Made by a program: the position numbers and the translations under genes
Shown: positions 8,634 through 15,784 of the stretch, piece by piece
Layout of the letters: each line of letters starts with the position of its first letter
How positions within the stretch are numbered: the first letter of the stretch is position 1
Origin: Chitinophagales bacterium
Lineage (GTDB): Bacteria; Bacteroidota; Bacteroidia; Chitinophagales; Chitinophagaceae
Reading direction: 5' to 3'
NCBI GenBank assembly: GCA_021323755.1
Contig: JAJPKJ010000009.1
Span: 1-64,000 of the forward strand
Length of the DNA stretch: 64,000 nt
Notes under the pieces: model-generated
What the model saw: the letters and a program-made list of their open reading frames with translations, nothing else
Databases searched by the model: none
Told to the model about the DNA's origin: nothing

Positions 8634-8939
8634 TTAAAGAAAAGCTTATAGGCATGGTCTCAATAGTGGTGGGAGTTTGAGTCTATGAACTTCGGAAGCT
8701 GCGGATGATTTAAAGTCGACAGATTTACCACCTCGCGGACGATTTTTGATGAGAACAGGAAAAAGACCTTGTTAGAAGACACTAAAACTTATCATTCTTT
8801 CAACATATTTTATATACCAACCCGCCAATGCTTTAACCGCTTCACAGAAAATGTATCTTTAAATTGAAAGTTCCCAACATACTGGCAAATACAAAAGGCA
8901 AAATTAAACAGCAGCGTTTTTCCCGACTCTTTCTTTTCC
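8634..8939. other. Non-coding stretch between tRNA-Arg and the HxlR gene
   Basis: About 300 bases with no convincing reading frame on either strand; all frames are interrupted. The composition is mixed, with GC-richer patches (TTACCACCTCGCGGACG) among AT-rich DNA, unlike ordinary short spacers in this window. It looks like degraded accessory DNA. No tRNA 3'-end repeat (att site) was found in it. Confidence 0.5.
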
Positions 8940-9302
8940 TTACCTGCCCGTAATTTTTTTTCGGTGAAGAATGCCCCACTTTTTTAATTCTCCAATTACG
9001 GTGGATAATGATTTTCCATGTTCTGTAATGCAATATTCCACGGTTGGAGGAAAGGTATCATAAACCGTTCTTGTTATGAGCTTATTCATTTCCATATCCT
9101 TTAATTCTTTCGCAAGAACTTTGTCAGAAATGCCATTCACTTCTCTTGAAATTTCCTTGAATCGCTTTATACCAAAAGTTAACGAAACAATGATTGGAAG
9201 TTTCCACCTTCCATTCAAAACATCAAGAGCGTCTCTTACCGCCATTGTTGATTGTAAACATTCACTCAAAGTAGGTTTCGATGTCCTTGTTGTGGTAGCC
9301 AT
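8940..9302 (-). CDS. HxlR-family winged-helix transcriptional regulator
   Basis: A 120-residue DNA-binding protein. The HxlR core is evident: an N-terminal Cys (residue 15) in LSECLQS, then ALDVLNGRWKLPIIVSL, FKEISREVNGISDKVLAKELKDMEMNKL and a wing ending in VEYCITEHGKSL. HxlR regulators commonly repress a divergent oxidoreductase gene and sense electrophiles or oxidants through the N-terminal Cys. Here the divergent neighbour is an SDR, and two copies of a candidate operator lie 28-58 bp upstream of its start, fitting auto- and cross-regulation (inference). Confidence 0.9.
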   Translation of the reverse strand: MATTTRTSKPTLSECLQSTMAVRDALDVLNGRWKLPIIVSLTFGIKRFKEISREVNGISDKVLAKELKDMEMNKLITRTVYDTFPPTVEYCITEHGKSLSTVIGELKKWGILHRKKITGR

Positions 9303-9329
9303 TTTATTTTTTTAAATGATACTTTCCCA

Positions 9330-9360
9330 AAGGTTAGTACTTTCAAAAAGGTTAGTACTT
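9330..9360. promoter_or_regulatory. Candidate HxlR operator: two direct copies of AAGGTTAGTACTT
   Basis: AAGGTTAGTACTT occurs exactly twice (9330-9342 and 9348-9360) at an 18-bp period, each holding the palindromic core AGTACT. A related GTTAG follows at 9367. HxlR proteins bind dyad or repeated sites of this general kind. The pair lies between the regulator start (9302) and a divergent -7 box (9383), so occupancy would affect both directions. Confidence 0.55.
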
Positions 9361-9382
9361 ACTTTTAGTTAGCAAATCTAAT

Positions 9383-9390
9383 TAAGTTTG
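9383..9390 (+). promoter_or_regulatory. -7 box (TAAGTTTG) in the HxlR-SDR divergent region
   Basis: A perfect TAnnTTTG match pointing towards the SDR. Its upstream promoter half would overlap the second AAGGTTAGTACTT operator copy. It is about 350 bp from the SDR start at 9740, unusually far. Confidence 0.4.
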
Positions 9391-9496
9391 CATCGTTAAA
9401 CAAATTATCAGCAATATGTGTGAATGATGTAAGTAATTTAAAAGTTGTGTAACGCTTTCCGCTTATATTGTAATCACCTTTGCATCGTAAACAAAT
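9387..9496 (+). repeat. Imperfect duplication of a promoter-like segment
   Basis: TTTGCATCGTTAAACAAAT (9387-9405) reappears as TTTGCATCGTAAACAAAT (9479-9496) with one base deleted, 92 bp apart. Each copy carries the TTTG end of a -7 box plus the presumed transcription start region. Between and after them no gene is readable until 9740. This suggests that two similar promoter regions were joined, perhaps by loss of an intervening gene. Confidence 0.5.
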
Positions 9497-9739
9497 AAAT
9501 TAAATAAAGTAACAGCAATTACTTCCATTCAAAGCGAGACACTTTATGATTTCCACTAACTGGCACCATTAAGAGCAAAGATTTCGGACTAACGTGTAAC
9601 GCCTTATCCGAATCTGGTGGATTAACTTTAAGCGAAAACATAAATTTGGTTGCGAACGTACAAGCTGCTAAAAAGTAAATGCAAAAAGCATTTTTTAGCA
9701 GAAGCGATATTATTAAAAAGTAACATAATTATAGAAAAA

Positions 9740-10492
9740 ATGAGCAAACTAAAAAACAAAGTAGCCGTGATTACAGGTGGCAATAGCGGTATCGGGTTTG
9801 GGATCGCTCAAGCTTTTAAAAATGAAGGTGCCAAAGGAGCTATTATCGGCAGAAATCAAGAAACTTTAGCTAGTGCTGTGGCTCAACTTGGCAATAATTT
9901 TATAGCTATAAATGCCGATGTAACCAAGGTTGCCGACCTGGAAAGAGTGTTTAAAGAAACGTCTGAAAAATTTGGTAAAATAGACGTAATTGTTGCCAAC
10001 GCGGGTGGTGGAGCTGTAGGAACTGTGGCAACTATTGACGAAGCCGACTACGACAAAACAATGGATCTAAACCTGAAAAGTGTTTACTTCACTGTTCAGA
10101 AAGGACTGCCCTATATAAATGAAGGAGGTTCTGTTATTCTCATCGGGTCAAATGCTGCACATCGGGCATATGCTAATTTTACGCTCTATGGCGCTTCAAA
10201 AGCAGCCGTTATCTATTTTGCAAAAGGGTTTTCAAGCGACCTTTTAGATAGAAAAATCAGAGTAAATGTAATAACCCCAGGTACAACAGATACTCCAGCA
10301 TTTGAAAAGTTTATTCCCGCAGAACAAATTAAAGCGGTAAAAACACAATTTGCAAGTGTAATGCCGACCGGCAGGATTGGGCAACCTTCTGACATCGGTA
10401 AAACGGCAGTTTTTCTGGCTTCTGATGATTCTTCGTTTATGCTTGGTGCTGAACTCCTTGTTGATGGTGGCATGACCTATTTGGCAAACTAA
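9740..10492 (+). CDS. Short-chain dehydrogenase/reductase (SDR) under likely HxlR control
   Basis: A 250-residue classical SDR. TGGNSGIGFGIA at residues 12-23 binds NAD(P), NAGGG follows, Ser/Tyr150/Lys154 lie in the IGSNAAH and YGASK segments, and the tail AELLVDGGMTYLAN is typical of the FabG-like group. I chose the ATG at 9740; an in-frame TTG at 9650 would add 30 residues without family similarity. It is divergent from the HxlR regulator and followed after 63 bp by an F420-type oxidoreductase. HxlR/SDR cassettes are usually involved in detoxifying reactive carbonyls or quinones; the substrate is unknown. Confidence 0.88.
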   Translation: MSKLKNKVAVITGGNSGIGFGIAQAFKNEGAKGAIIGRNQETLASAVAQLGNNFIAINADVTKVADLERVFKETSEKFGKIDVIVANAGGGAVGTVATIDEADYDKTMDLNLKSVYFTVQKGLPYINEGGSVILIGSNAAHRAYANFTLYGASKAAVIYFAKGFSSDLLDRKIRVNVITPGTTDTPAFEKFIPAEQIKAVKTQFASVMPTGRIGQPSDIGKTAVFLASDDSSFMLGAELLVDGGMTYLAN

Positions 10493-10507
10493 TCAACTTC
10501 ACCATGG

Positions 10508-11199
10508 CGCGAATTTGTAACTCTAATCATTAATAATTAAAATATATTCTTCAAAATGAGCAATTCAAAAAACAAAGCAGCGAGCTACGCAATTATCGGC
10601 TTCGGCAAAATCGGACAAGCCCTGGCTAGGGCGTTTTCCCGCAAGAGCATCGAAGTATCCGTTGCCACCACACGTGACCCAGAAAGCTTTGCATCCGTCG
10701 CAGCCGCGATAGGACCAGAGATCATTCCCACTACCCTGGCCGAGGCTGTCAAGGCGGACGTCATCTTTTTGGCTGTCCGTTTTGAATCGCACCCGGATGT
10801 CGCCAAAGCGCTGCCCACCTGGCAGGGGAAGACCATCGTGGATGTTACCAATGCCTACGGCGTGCCCACTGAGAAGATGGGAGGACTGCCCTCTGCCAGG
10901 TTCGTGGCGCAGTCCTTCACTGACGGAAAACTGGTTAAGGGCTTCAACCATTTGGGCGCCGCCATTCTTGCCCAGGACCCGGCTGTCCATGGTGGTAGGA
11001 GAGTTGTGTTCCTGGCGAGCGACGATGACGGCTCAGCAGTGGAGATTAGTAAGCTTGCGGAAAATCTTGGTTTCGCACCAATCAAACTTGGCGGACTATC
11101 GGAAGGTGGACTGCTTGTGCAAGCGCACGGAAATAGCTGGGGTAACCTCATCTTTCAGGATTTAACCAAGTTTGACTGATGAATCATTATCGCGAATTT
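10508..11199. repeat. 9-bp direct repeat CGCGAATTT flanking the F420-type gene
   Basis: CGCGAATTT occurs at 10508-10516 and again at 11191-11199, just outside the compositionally different gene at 10556-11179. The placement looks like a target duplication or a recombination junction. With only 9 bp, chance cannot be excluded. Confidence 0.35.
10556..11179 (+). CDS. F420-type NADP oxidoreductase (NADPH-dependent F420 reductase-like family), likely acquired
   Basis: A 207-residue protein with an N-terminal Rossmann domain, IIGFGKIGQALARAF (residues 13-27), then DVIFLAVRFESH, KTIVDVTNAYG, GKLVKGFNHLGA and a C-terminal LGGLSEGGLLVQ. This is the fold of F420-dependent NADP reductases; many bacterial members without F420 are annotated as generic NADP-binding reductases. 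Codon use is strikingly GC-rich (GCC, GTC, CTG, CGC frequent) compared with every neighbour, and a 9-bp direct repeat flanks it. Horizontal acquisition is likely. The native substrate cannot be told. Confidence 0.82.
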   Translation: MSNSKNKAASYAIIGFGKIGQALARAFSRKSIEVSVATTRDPESFASVAAAIGPEIIPTTLAEAVKADVIFLAVRFESHPDVAKALPTWQGKTIVDVTNAYGVPTEKMGGLPSARFVAQSFTDGKLVKGFNHLGAAILAQDPAVHGGRRVVFLASDDDGSAVEISKLAENLGFAPIKLGGLSEGGLLVQAHGNSWGNLIFQDLTKFD

Positions 11200-11211
11200 C
11201 CGTCTCGGGTC

Positions 11212-11298
11212 GTATGTATGGTTTTTAAATTTGCAAACTCAAAAAAAATGAAAGGCATTGGGACGGAATTATTAATTGACGGTGGTTTCACCAACTAA
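11212..11298 (+). pseudogene. Remnant of an SDR gene (C-terminus only)
   Basis: The frame ending at 11298 reads FANSKKMKGIGTELLIDGGF and then TN before the stop. It matches the conserved C-terminal end of FabG-like SDRs (the intact SDR nearby ends AELLVDGGMTYLAN). Nothing upstream in this frame belongs to an SDR: the preceding 60 bases lack the Tyr-Lys motif and the gene just before it is the F420-type reductase. So this is the last ~20 codons of a destroyed SDR gene. It could be an internal promoterless scrap left after insertion or deletion. Confidence 0.6.
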
Positions 11299-11508
11299 GG
11301 TCTGCAATAGGAATTTCTTTTGTTTTTTTTAAGAGAAGATCTTTTACCTCGTCCTGTGTCGTTGTGTTTGAAATAATCTCCGGGATGACGTCTTTTCAGT
11401 TCTTCGCGATATCCAAGAAGGAAATGATCAGTTTCACCATAGATTGGCGAACTTCCGAATGACTCGCCAGCAACTCATATTAGATGGTGAGTTCCGGTAG
11501 CGTTATAA
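11296..11508 (-). pseudogene. Degenerate coding-like stretch on the minus strand
   Basis: One frame reads a protein-like sequence broken by two stops, including YELLASHSEVRQSMVKLIIS, then an interruption, then IPEIISNTTTQDEVKDLLLK and KKTKEIPIADLS. A second frame over the same bases is also open and protein-like (GETDHFLLGYREELKRRHPG). This suggests a decayed gene with frameshifts. I cannot assign the family. No start codon or promoter is evident. Confidence 0.3.
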
Positions 11509-11848
11509 GTAACCTTTGATAGCTGTGTTGGAGAAAACTACAGACCAACAGTAAGAGTATCTGTTTGCCGATGAGGAAATCCCGATTAATGACCGTGGAC
11601 GGCACCGTGGACAGCGTTTGATTTCAGTCAGGCATTCCCTTGTTTAGAAATGTCATTTGAAAAAAACAGCTCAAATGATTCAATAATCATTTTCAACAAG
11701 AAAATAAAAAACAGCCGGATTGCTGAGTTGTACACTAATTTATTTTCTGGTTCCCAGGGATCTTTATTCGCCATTTTTTAAACCGTATATTCAAAAAAAA
11801 TCTCTGGTTGATGCAGGGGAGAACTTTTAAATTACTTATTTTCAATCT
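11509..11848. other. Gene-poor spacer at the right end of the accessory patch
   Basis: No convincing gene. It contains a short tandem-like repeat in which ACCGTGGAC appears twice within 25 bases (about 11599-11624), and a 43-codon ATG frame (11650-11781, MSFEKNSSNDSIIIF at its start) of unknown reality. Stretches rich in A and T alternate with GC-richer DNA, as in the rest of the patch. Confidence 0.4.
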
Positions 11849-12292
11849 ATGAAAAACACATTAATGACCATTTCAGCAGTGATGCTGCTGATAGCTTGTA
11901 ATAGCAAACCCGAAACGCTTCAGCTCAATGGCACTTGGAAATTATTGTCGGGAACTACGATTACCAAAGGCGTGAGCACCATAACTGATTACACAAAAGA
12001 TCAAAGTATGATCAAGGTCATTAATGACAATCATTTTGCTTTCTTAAAACATGCGATCAATGTAGCAAAAGATTCATCCAATCAATTTGATGCCGGCGGC
12101 GGGAGTTATACCCTTAACGGTGACCAATACACGGAGCACCTGGATTATTACAGCGATAAAAATTGGGAAGGTAAACCCTTTACTTTTACTGTTTCCATCA
12201 ATAATGATACGCTTATACAAAAGGGACTGGAGAAAGTGGAAAATGAAAATATAGACAGACAGATCATCGAAAAATATATTCGCATTAAATAA
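11849..12292 (+). CDS. Putative lipoprotein, lipocalin-like small beta protein
   Basis: A 147-residue protein with lipoprotein signal MKNTLMTISAVMLLIAC (Cys at residue 17). The mature part starts LQLNGTWKLLSG, a pattern of small lipocalin-like or DUF4488-like Bacteroidota lipoproteins. Later strands include GGGSYTLNGDQYTEHLDY and FTVSINNDTLIQKG. Probably anchored to the outer or inner membrane facing the periplasm and binding a small ligand, but the ligand is unknown. The next gene starts 22 bp downstream, so co-transcription is possible. Confidence 0.75.
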   Translation: MKNTLMTISAVMLLIACNSKPETLQLNGTWKLLSGTTITKGVSTITDYTKDQSMIKVINDNHFAFLKHAINVAKDSSNQFDAGGGSYTLNGDQYTEHLDYYSDKNWEGKPFTFTVSINNDTLIQKGLEKVENENIDRQIIEKYIRIK

Positions 12293-12314
12293 TAATGATT
12301 CAAAATATAAATTA

Positions 12315-12710
12315 ATGGGAATGTACGCCGGAAAGAAATTCAAGACCGTTGAAGAATATTTCGAAGACTTGCCGAACGATTCGAAAATCATTTTACAAAA
12401 ACTAAGACAAACAATAAAAAAAGCCGCGCCAAAAGCAGAGGAAGTTATAAGCTATAATATTCCTGCTTTTAAATTTCATGGCGTTTTGGTATTTTATGCA
12501 GCGCAAAAAAAACATATCGGATTTTATCCCACGGCTTCGGGGATTTCACTTTTCAAAAAGGAACTGGAAAAATACGAGATCGCAAAAGGCACTGTACGTT
12601 TCCCATTGGATAAGCCGCTTCCATTGGGTTTGATTACCAAGATCGTGAAATTCAGAATGCAGGAAAATTTACACAAAGAAGAAATAAAATTGACAAAGAA
12701 AAAGAAATAA
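12315..12710 (+). CDS. DUF1801 / YdhG-like protein
   Basis: A 131-residue cytoplasmic protein of the DUF1801 (YdhG) group. Typical motifs are TVEEYFEDLP near the N-terminus, RQTIKKAAPKAEEVISYNIP in the middle, and KKHIGFYP and GTVRFPLDKPLP towards the end. Related Bacillus proteins are described as iron chaperone-like; in Bacteroidota the role is unproven. A Lys-rich tail (KLTKKKK) ends the chain. The start could also be the ATG two codons later. Confidence 0.85.
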   Translation: MGMYAGKKFKTVEEYFEDLPNDSKIILQKLRQTIKKAAPKAEEVISYNIPAFKFHGVLVFYAAQKKHIGFYPTASGISLFKKELEKYEIAKGTVRFPLDKPLPLGLITKIVKFRMQENLHKEEIKLTKKKK

Positions 12711-12775
12711 AACAGGTCAATTTTGGTTGATCAATAAATATCAACTACAAAAAATCTCATCTCATTTATTTGGGT

Positions 12776-12783
12776 TATTTTTG
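12776..12783 (+). promoter_or_regulatory. -7 box (TATTTTTG) before the pRiA4b ORF-3-like gene
   Basis: Perfect TAnnTTTG match, followed by ATG, giving a leader of about 45 bases for the gene at 12838. The upstream half is not clear. Confidence 0.45.
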
Positions 12784-12837
12784 ATGTTCGATTGTCATTG
12801 AGCGCACAAAAAAACATAAAATTTACAAAAGATAATC

Positions 12838-13419
12838 ATGGCCATTTTAAAATTCAGGATCTATTTTGAAGAAGACGACAGCGTTTATCGCGATGTGGCG
12901 GTAAAACACACGCAGAATTTTTTGCAATTGCATGAAATAATCCTGAGGGCATTTGAGTTTGATAATAAACATCAGGCAACTTTTTATCGCAGTAACGATC
13001 AGTGGCAGCGGGGACGTGAGATCTCTCTGGAAAAATATGATAAGCCCTATAAGGCAGAACCCCTCATAATGTCCGCCACTGTTATCGGAACGGAAATCAA
13101 GAACCCGAATCAGAAATTTATCTACGTATATGATTTTGTGAAGAACTGGTCGTTTTTGGTTGAGTTGATCAATGTGAGTAAGGATGAAGAAGGTAGATTA
13201 GATTATCCGGCAATAACGAAAGTGGAAGGAATCGGCCCATCACAATATGGTACAAAAGGATTGGTGGGTGATAAGCTGACAGAAGTTGAAGAGAAATATG
13301 ATCTTGCAAAAGTAACGGAGGGTTTTGTCGTGGAAGGGGGTGATGATGCAGAAGCCGACACGGACGAAACTAGTGAAGAAGAAAGTACGGATGAAGAGTT
13401 ATCGGAAGATGAAGTGTGA
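12838..13419 (+). CDS. Plasmid pRiA4b ORF-3-like protein with acidic tail
   Basis: A 193-residue protein. The first ~150 residues match the pRiA4b ORF-3 (IS1096 TnpR-like passenger) fold: ILKFRIYFEEDDSVYRDVAV, FLQLHEIILRAFEFDNKHQATFY, and a C-terminal VEGIGPSQYG. The last ~35 residues are almost all Glu, Asp, Ser and Thr (EADTDETSEEESTDEELSED), an added acidic tail. Despite the family name there is no transposon around it, and such genes are common in Bacteroidota chromosomes. The molecular role is unknown. It precedes miaA by 60 bp and may share its transcript. Confidence 0.8.
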   Translation: MAILKFRIYFEEDDSVYRDVAVKHTQNFLQLHEIILRAFEFDNKHQATFYRSNDQWQRGREISLEKYDKPYKAEPLIMSATVIGTEIKNPNQKFIYVYDFVKNWSFLVELINVSKDEEGRLDYPAITKVEGIGPSQYGTKGLVGDKLTEVEEKYDLAKVTEGFVVEGGDDAEADTDETSEEESTDEELSEDEV

Positions 13420-13479
13420 TGTTGAAGGGTAATAAAATGCGCAATGATATTTGATGAGTTCTTTACAAACTCATGAAAA

Positions 13480-14376
13480 TTGAAAGACAAAACAGTCATA
13501 ATAATTCTCGGGCCAACGGCCGTTGGCAAGACTGCTGCAGCTATCCGGCTTGCACTTGATATTCAAACAAAAATAATTTCAGCCGACTCCCGTCAATGTT
13601 TTAAAGAATTAAATATTGGTGTAGCCAAACCGGGCAACAGCGAATTGCGGGAGGTACCCCACTATTTCATCAATACACACAGTATTGTTGAAGAGGTTAA
13701 TGCTGCCATGTTCGAGCAACTTGCCTTGCAATATGCAGAAGAAATATTTCGTGATCATGATAAACTGGTGATGGTCGGTGGAACCGGACTTTATATAAAG
13801 GCTTTTTGTGAAGGATTGGATGAAATACCGGCAGTTGAAAAAAATATTCGCGATTCAATAAAGGAAAAATATGACGCTCACGGATTAAGCTGGTTGCAGG
13901 AAGAAATAAAGAAACATGATCCCGAATTTTATCAAAAGGGCGAGATATTCAATCCACAACGCGTAATGCGCGCGCTTGAAGTAAAACTTTCAACCGGAAA
14001 GAGTTTTTTTTCATTCAGAACAACACAAAAAAAGCAAAGACCTTTTAATACAATTAAGGTAGGGTTGCATTTGCCAAAGGAAGAATTACATCGCCACATT
14101 CATCATCGTGTGGATGAAATGATGAACCGGGGGTTATTGGATGAAGTCAACCGATTGGTAGAATACAAAGACCTGAATGCGCTTCAAACCGTTGGCTACA
14201 CTGAGCTTTTTGATTATCTAGAAAAAAAATTGACCATTGATGAAGCGGTTGAGGCGATCAAAAAAAATACGCGTCATTATGCAAAAAGGCAAATGACATG
14301 GTTTAGAAAAGATGGCTCCATTCAATGGATACAGCCAGGCCATCATGCATTACTAAAAAAAATAACAGAATCTTAA
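13480..14376 (+). CDS. miaA: tRNA dimethylallyltransferase MiaA
   Basis: Transfers a dimethylallyl group to A37 of tRNAs that read UNN codons. The 298-residue product has the P-loop GPTAVGKT (residues 11-18), the substrate motif SADSRQCFKELNIGVAKP, the GGTGLYIKA motif and the C-terminal NTRHYAKRQMTWFRKD that contacts the tRNA. Length is normal. The start is TTG at 13480: an in-frame TGA lies two codons upstream and the nearby ATG (13473) is in another frame. It is followed after 22 bp by the GH1 gene. Confidence 0.96.
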   Translation: MKDKTVIIILGPTAVGKTAAAIRLALDIQTKIISADSRQCFKELNIGVAKPGNSELREVPHYFINTHSIVEEVNAAMFEQLALQYAEEIFRDHDKLVMVGGTGLYIKAFCEGLDEIPAVEKNIRDSIKEKYDAHGLSWLQEEIKKHDPEFYQKGEIFNPQRVMRALEVKLSTGKSFFSFRTTQKKQRPFNTIKVGLHLPKEELHRHIHHRVDEMMNRGLLDEVNRLVEYKDLNALQTVGYTELFDYLEKKLTIDEAVEAIKKNTRHYAKRQMTWFRKDGSIQWIQPGHHALLKKITES

Positions 14377-14398
14377 TGTTGGCATAACACCGTTTGAA

Positions 14399-15781
14399 GT
14401 GAATTTTGCGCAACATTATTTTGTGACAAATTATTTTCAACAAATTTCAGCAAAGGATTTTGGAGACGATTTTTTGTGGGGAGTAGCCATGGCTGCAGCA
14501 CAAAATGAAGGCGCTTACCAAGATTATGGAAAAGGTGAATCCATCTGGGATGTATATGCCAAAAAGAATGGTAAAATAAAAAGCGGTCACAAACATTTTG
14601 TTGCCGCTGATTTTTATCATCGGTATAAAAATGATCTGTTATTGGTAAAAGCCCTCGGCTTCACTGTTTTCCGATTTTCCATTTCCTGGCCTCGGATTTT
14701 GCCCGAAGGGACTGGCAAGATAAATAAAGAAGGAATTCTATTCTATCATCGCGTGATTGATGAATGCTTAGCGCTTGGACTTACTCCATTTATCACTTTA
14801 TATCATTGGGATCTGCCCGCTGCTCTTGAAAAAGAAGGCGGATGGACAAGTCACTTAATGTTGAAATGGTTTGCCCGTTATGTAACTATTTGTGCTGACG
14901 AGTTCGGGGGTAAAGTGAAAAACTGGATCATTTTAAATGAGCCATTCGGATTTACTTCGCTGGGATATATGTTGGGTAAACATGCGCCGGGAAAAAGAGG
15001 ATTAAATAATTTCTTTTCTGCGGTTCATCATGCAGCGATGGCTCAGGCTGAAGGGGGTCGTATCATACGCAAGCTGGTTCCCAAGGCCTATATCGGCACT
15101 ACTTTTTCCTGTTCTAAAATAATCCCTAATTCAGATAAACAAGAAGATGTGTTTGCGGCGCAACGCGTGGATATCTTATTCAATCGCTTATTCATTGAAC
15201 CCACTTTTGGCAATGGATACCCCAAAGATGATTTCATTTTCTTAGATAAACTGGAGATGCATAGCCGCGAATGGAAATACCGCGAAAGGCTTCAGTTCGA
15301 TTTTGATTTTATCGGTTTACAAAATTATTTCCCCCTGGTGGTGAGATACAATCCCATAATACCGATGATCAAAGCTTCTCAGGTGAAACCTGGAAAAAGA
15401 AATGTACCGCTTACCGATATGGGATGGGAGATCAATCCCCAAAGTTTTTATGAGATCATTAAACAATTTGCCGCATACCATAATGTAAAAGAGATCATCA
15501 TTACTGAAAATGGTGCGTCGTTCAAAGACAAACTGGTGAACGGTGAAGTGAACGATGAAGAAAGAATAAGATATTTTCATCAGCACCTAAATGCGTTATT
15601 GCAGGCAAAAAAAGAAGGAGTGAAGATCAAAGGTTATTTTGCCTGGACAATCACTGATAATTTTGAGTGGAGCGAAGGGTATCATGCCAGATTTGGGTTG
15701 ATACATGTTGATTTTAAAACACAATTGCGGACAATCAAAAATTCCGGATATTGGTTCAGGGATTTTTTGCGGAAGGAATAA
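14399..15781 (+). CDS. Family 1 glycoside hydrolase (beta-glucosidase type)
   Basis: A 460-residue GH1 enzyme. It begins with FGDDFLWGVAMAAAQNEGA; the acid/base Glu181 lies in LNEP and the nucleophile Glu370 in ITENGAS. FRFSISWPRILPEG and GYFAWTITDNFEWSEGY are further GH1 signatures. There is no signal peptide, so it acts on imported oligosaccharides in the cytoplasm. Exact aryl/cellobiose/phospho specificity is not readable. The start is GTG at 14399, 22 bp after the miaA stop; the first in-frame ATG would remove the N-terminal strand. The 3' end meets the convergent glycosyltransferase gene 3 bp away. Confidence 0.92.
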   Translation: MNFAQHYFVTNYFQQISAKDFGDDFLWGVAMAAAQNEGAYQDYGKGESIWDVYAKKNGKIKSGHKHFVAADFYHRYKNDLLLVKALGFTVFRFSISWPRILPEGTGKINKEGILFYHRVIDECLALGLTPFITLYHWDLPAALEKEGGWTSHLMLKWFARYVTICADEFGGKVKNWIILNEPFGFTSLGYMLGKHAPGKRGLNNFFSAVHHAAMAQAEGGRIIRKLVPKAYIGTTFSCSKIIPNSDKQEDVFAAQRVDILFNRLFIEPTFGNGYPKDDFIFLDKLEMHSREWKYRERLQFDFDFIGLQNYFPLVVRYNPIIPMIKASQVKPGKRNVPLTDMGWEINPQSFYEIIKQFAAYHNVKEIIITENGASFKDKLVNGEVNDEERIRYFHQHLNALLQAKKEGVKIKGYFAWTITDNFEWSEGYHARFGLIHVDFKTQLRTIKNSGYWFRDFLRKE

Positions 15782-15784
15782 GAT

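Noticed and set aside
8842-9033. A 63-codon minus-strand frame overlapping the end of the HxlR gene.
   Set aside because: It overlaps a clear HxlR gene on the same strand in another register, is basic and low in motif content, and has no promoter.
11599-11624. ACCGTGGAC doubled within 25 bases as a possible iteron or replication site.
   Set aside because: Only two copies, no initiator gene and no AT-rich unwinding region with DnaA boxes.
8492-11848. An att site formed by a second copy of the tRNA-Arg 3' end.
   Set aside because: No copy of the tRNA 3' sequence was found to the right edge of the patch by eye, so no attachment site is claimed.
12838-13419. Reading the pRiA4b ORF-3-like gene as a mobile element because of its IS1096 passenger name.
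   Set aside because: No transposase, inverted repeats or composition change surround it; such genes are chromosomal in many Bacteroidota.
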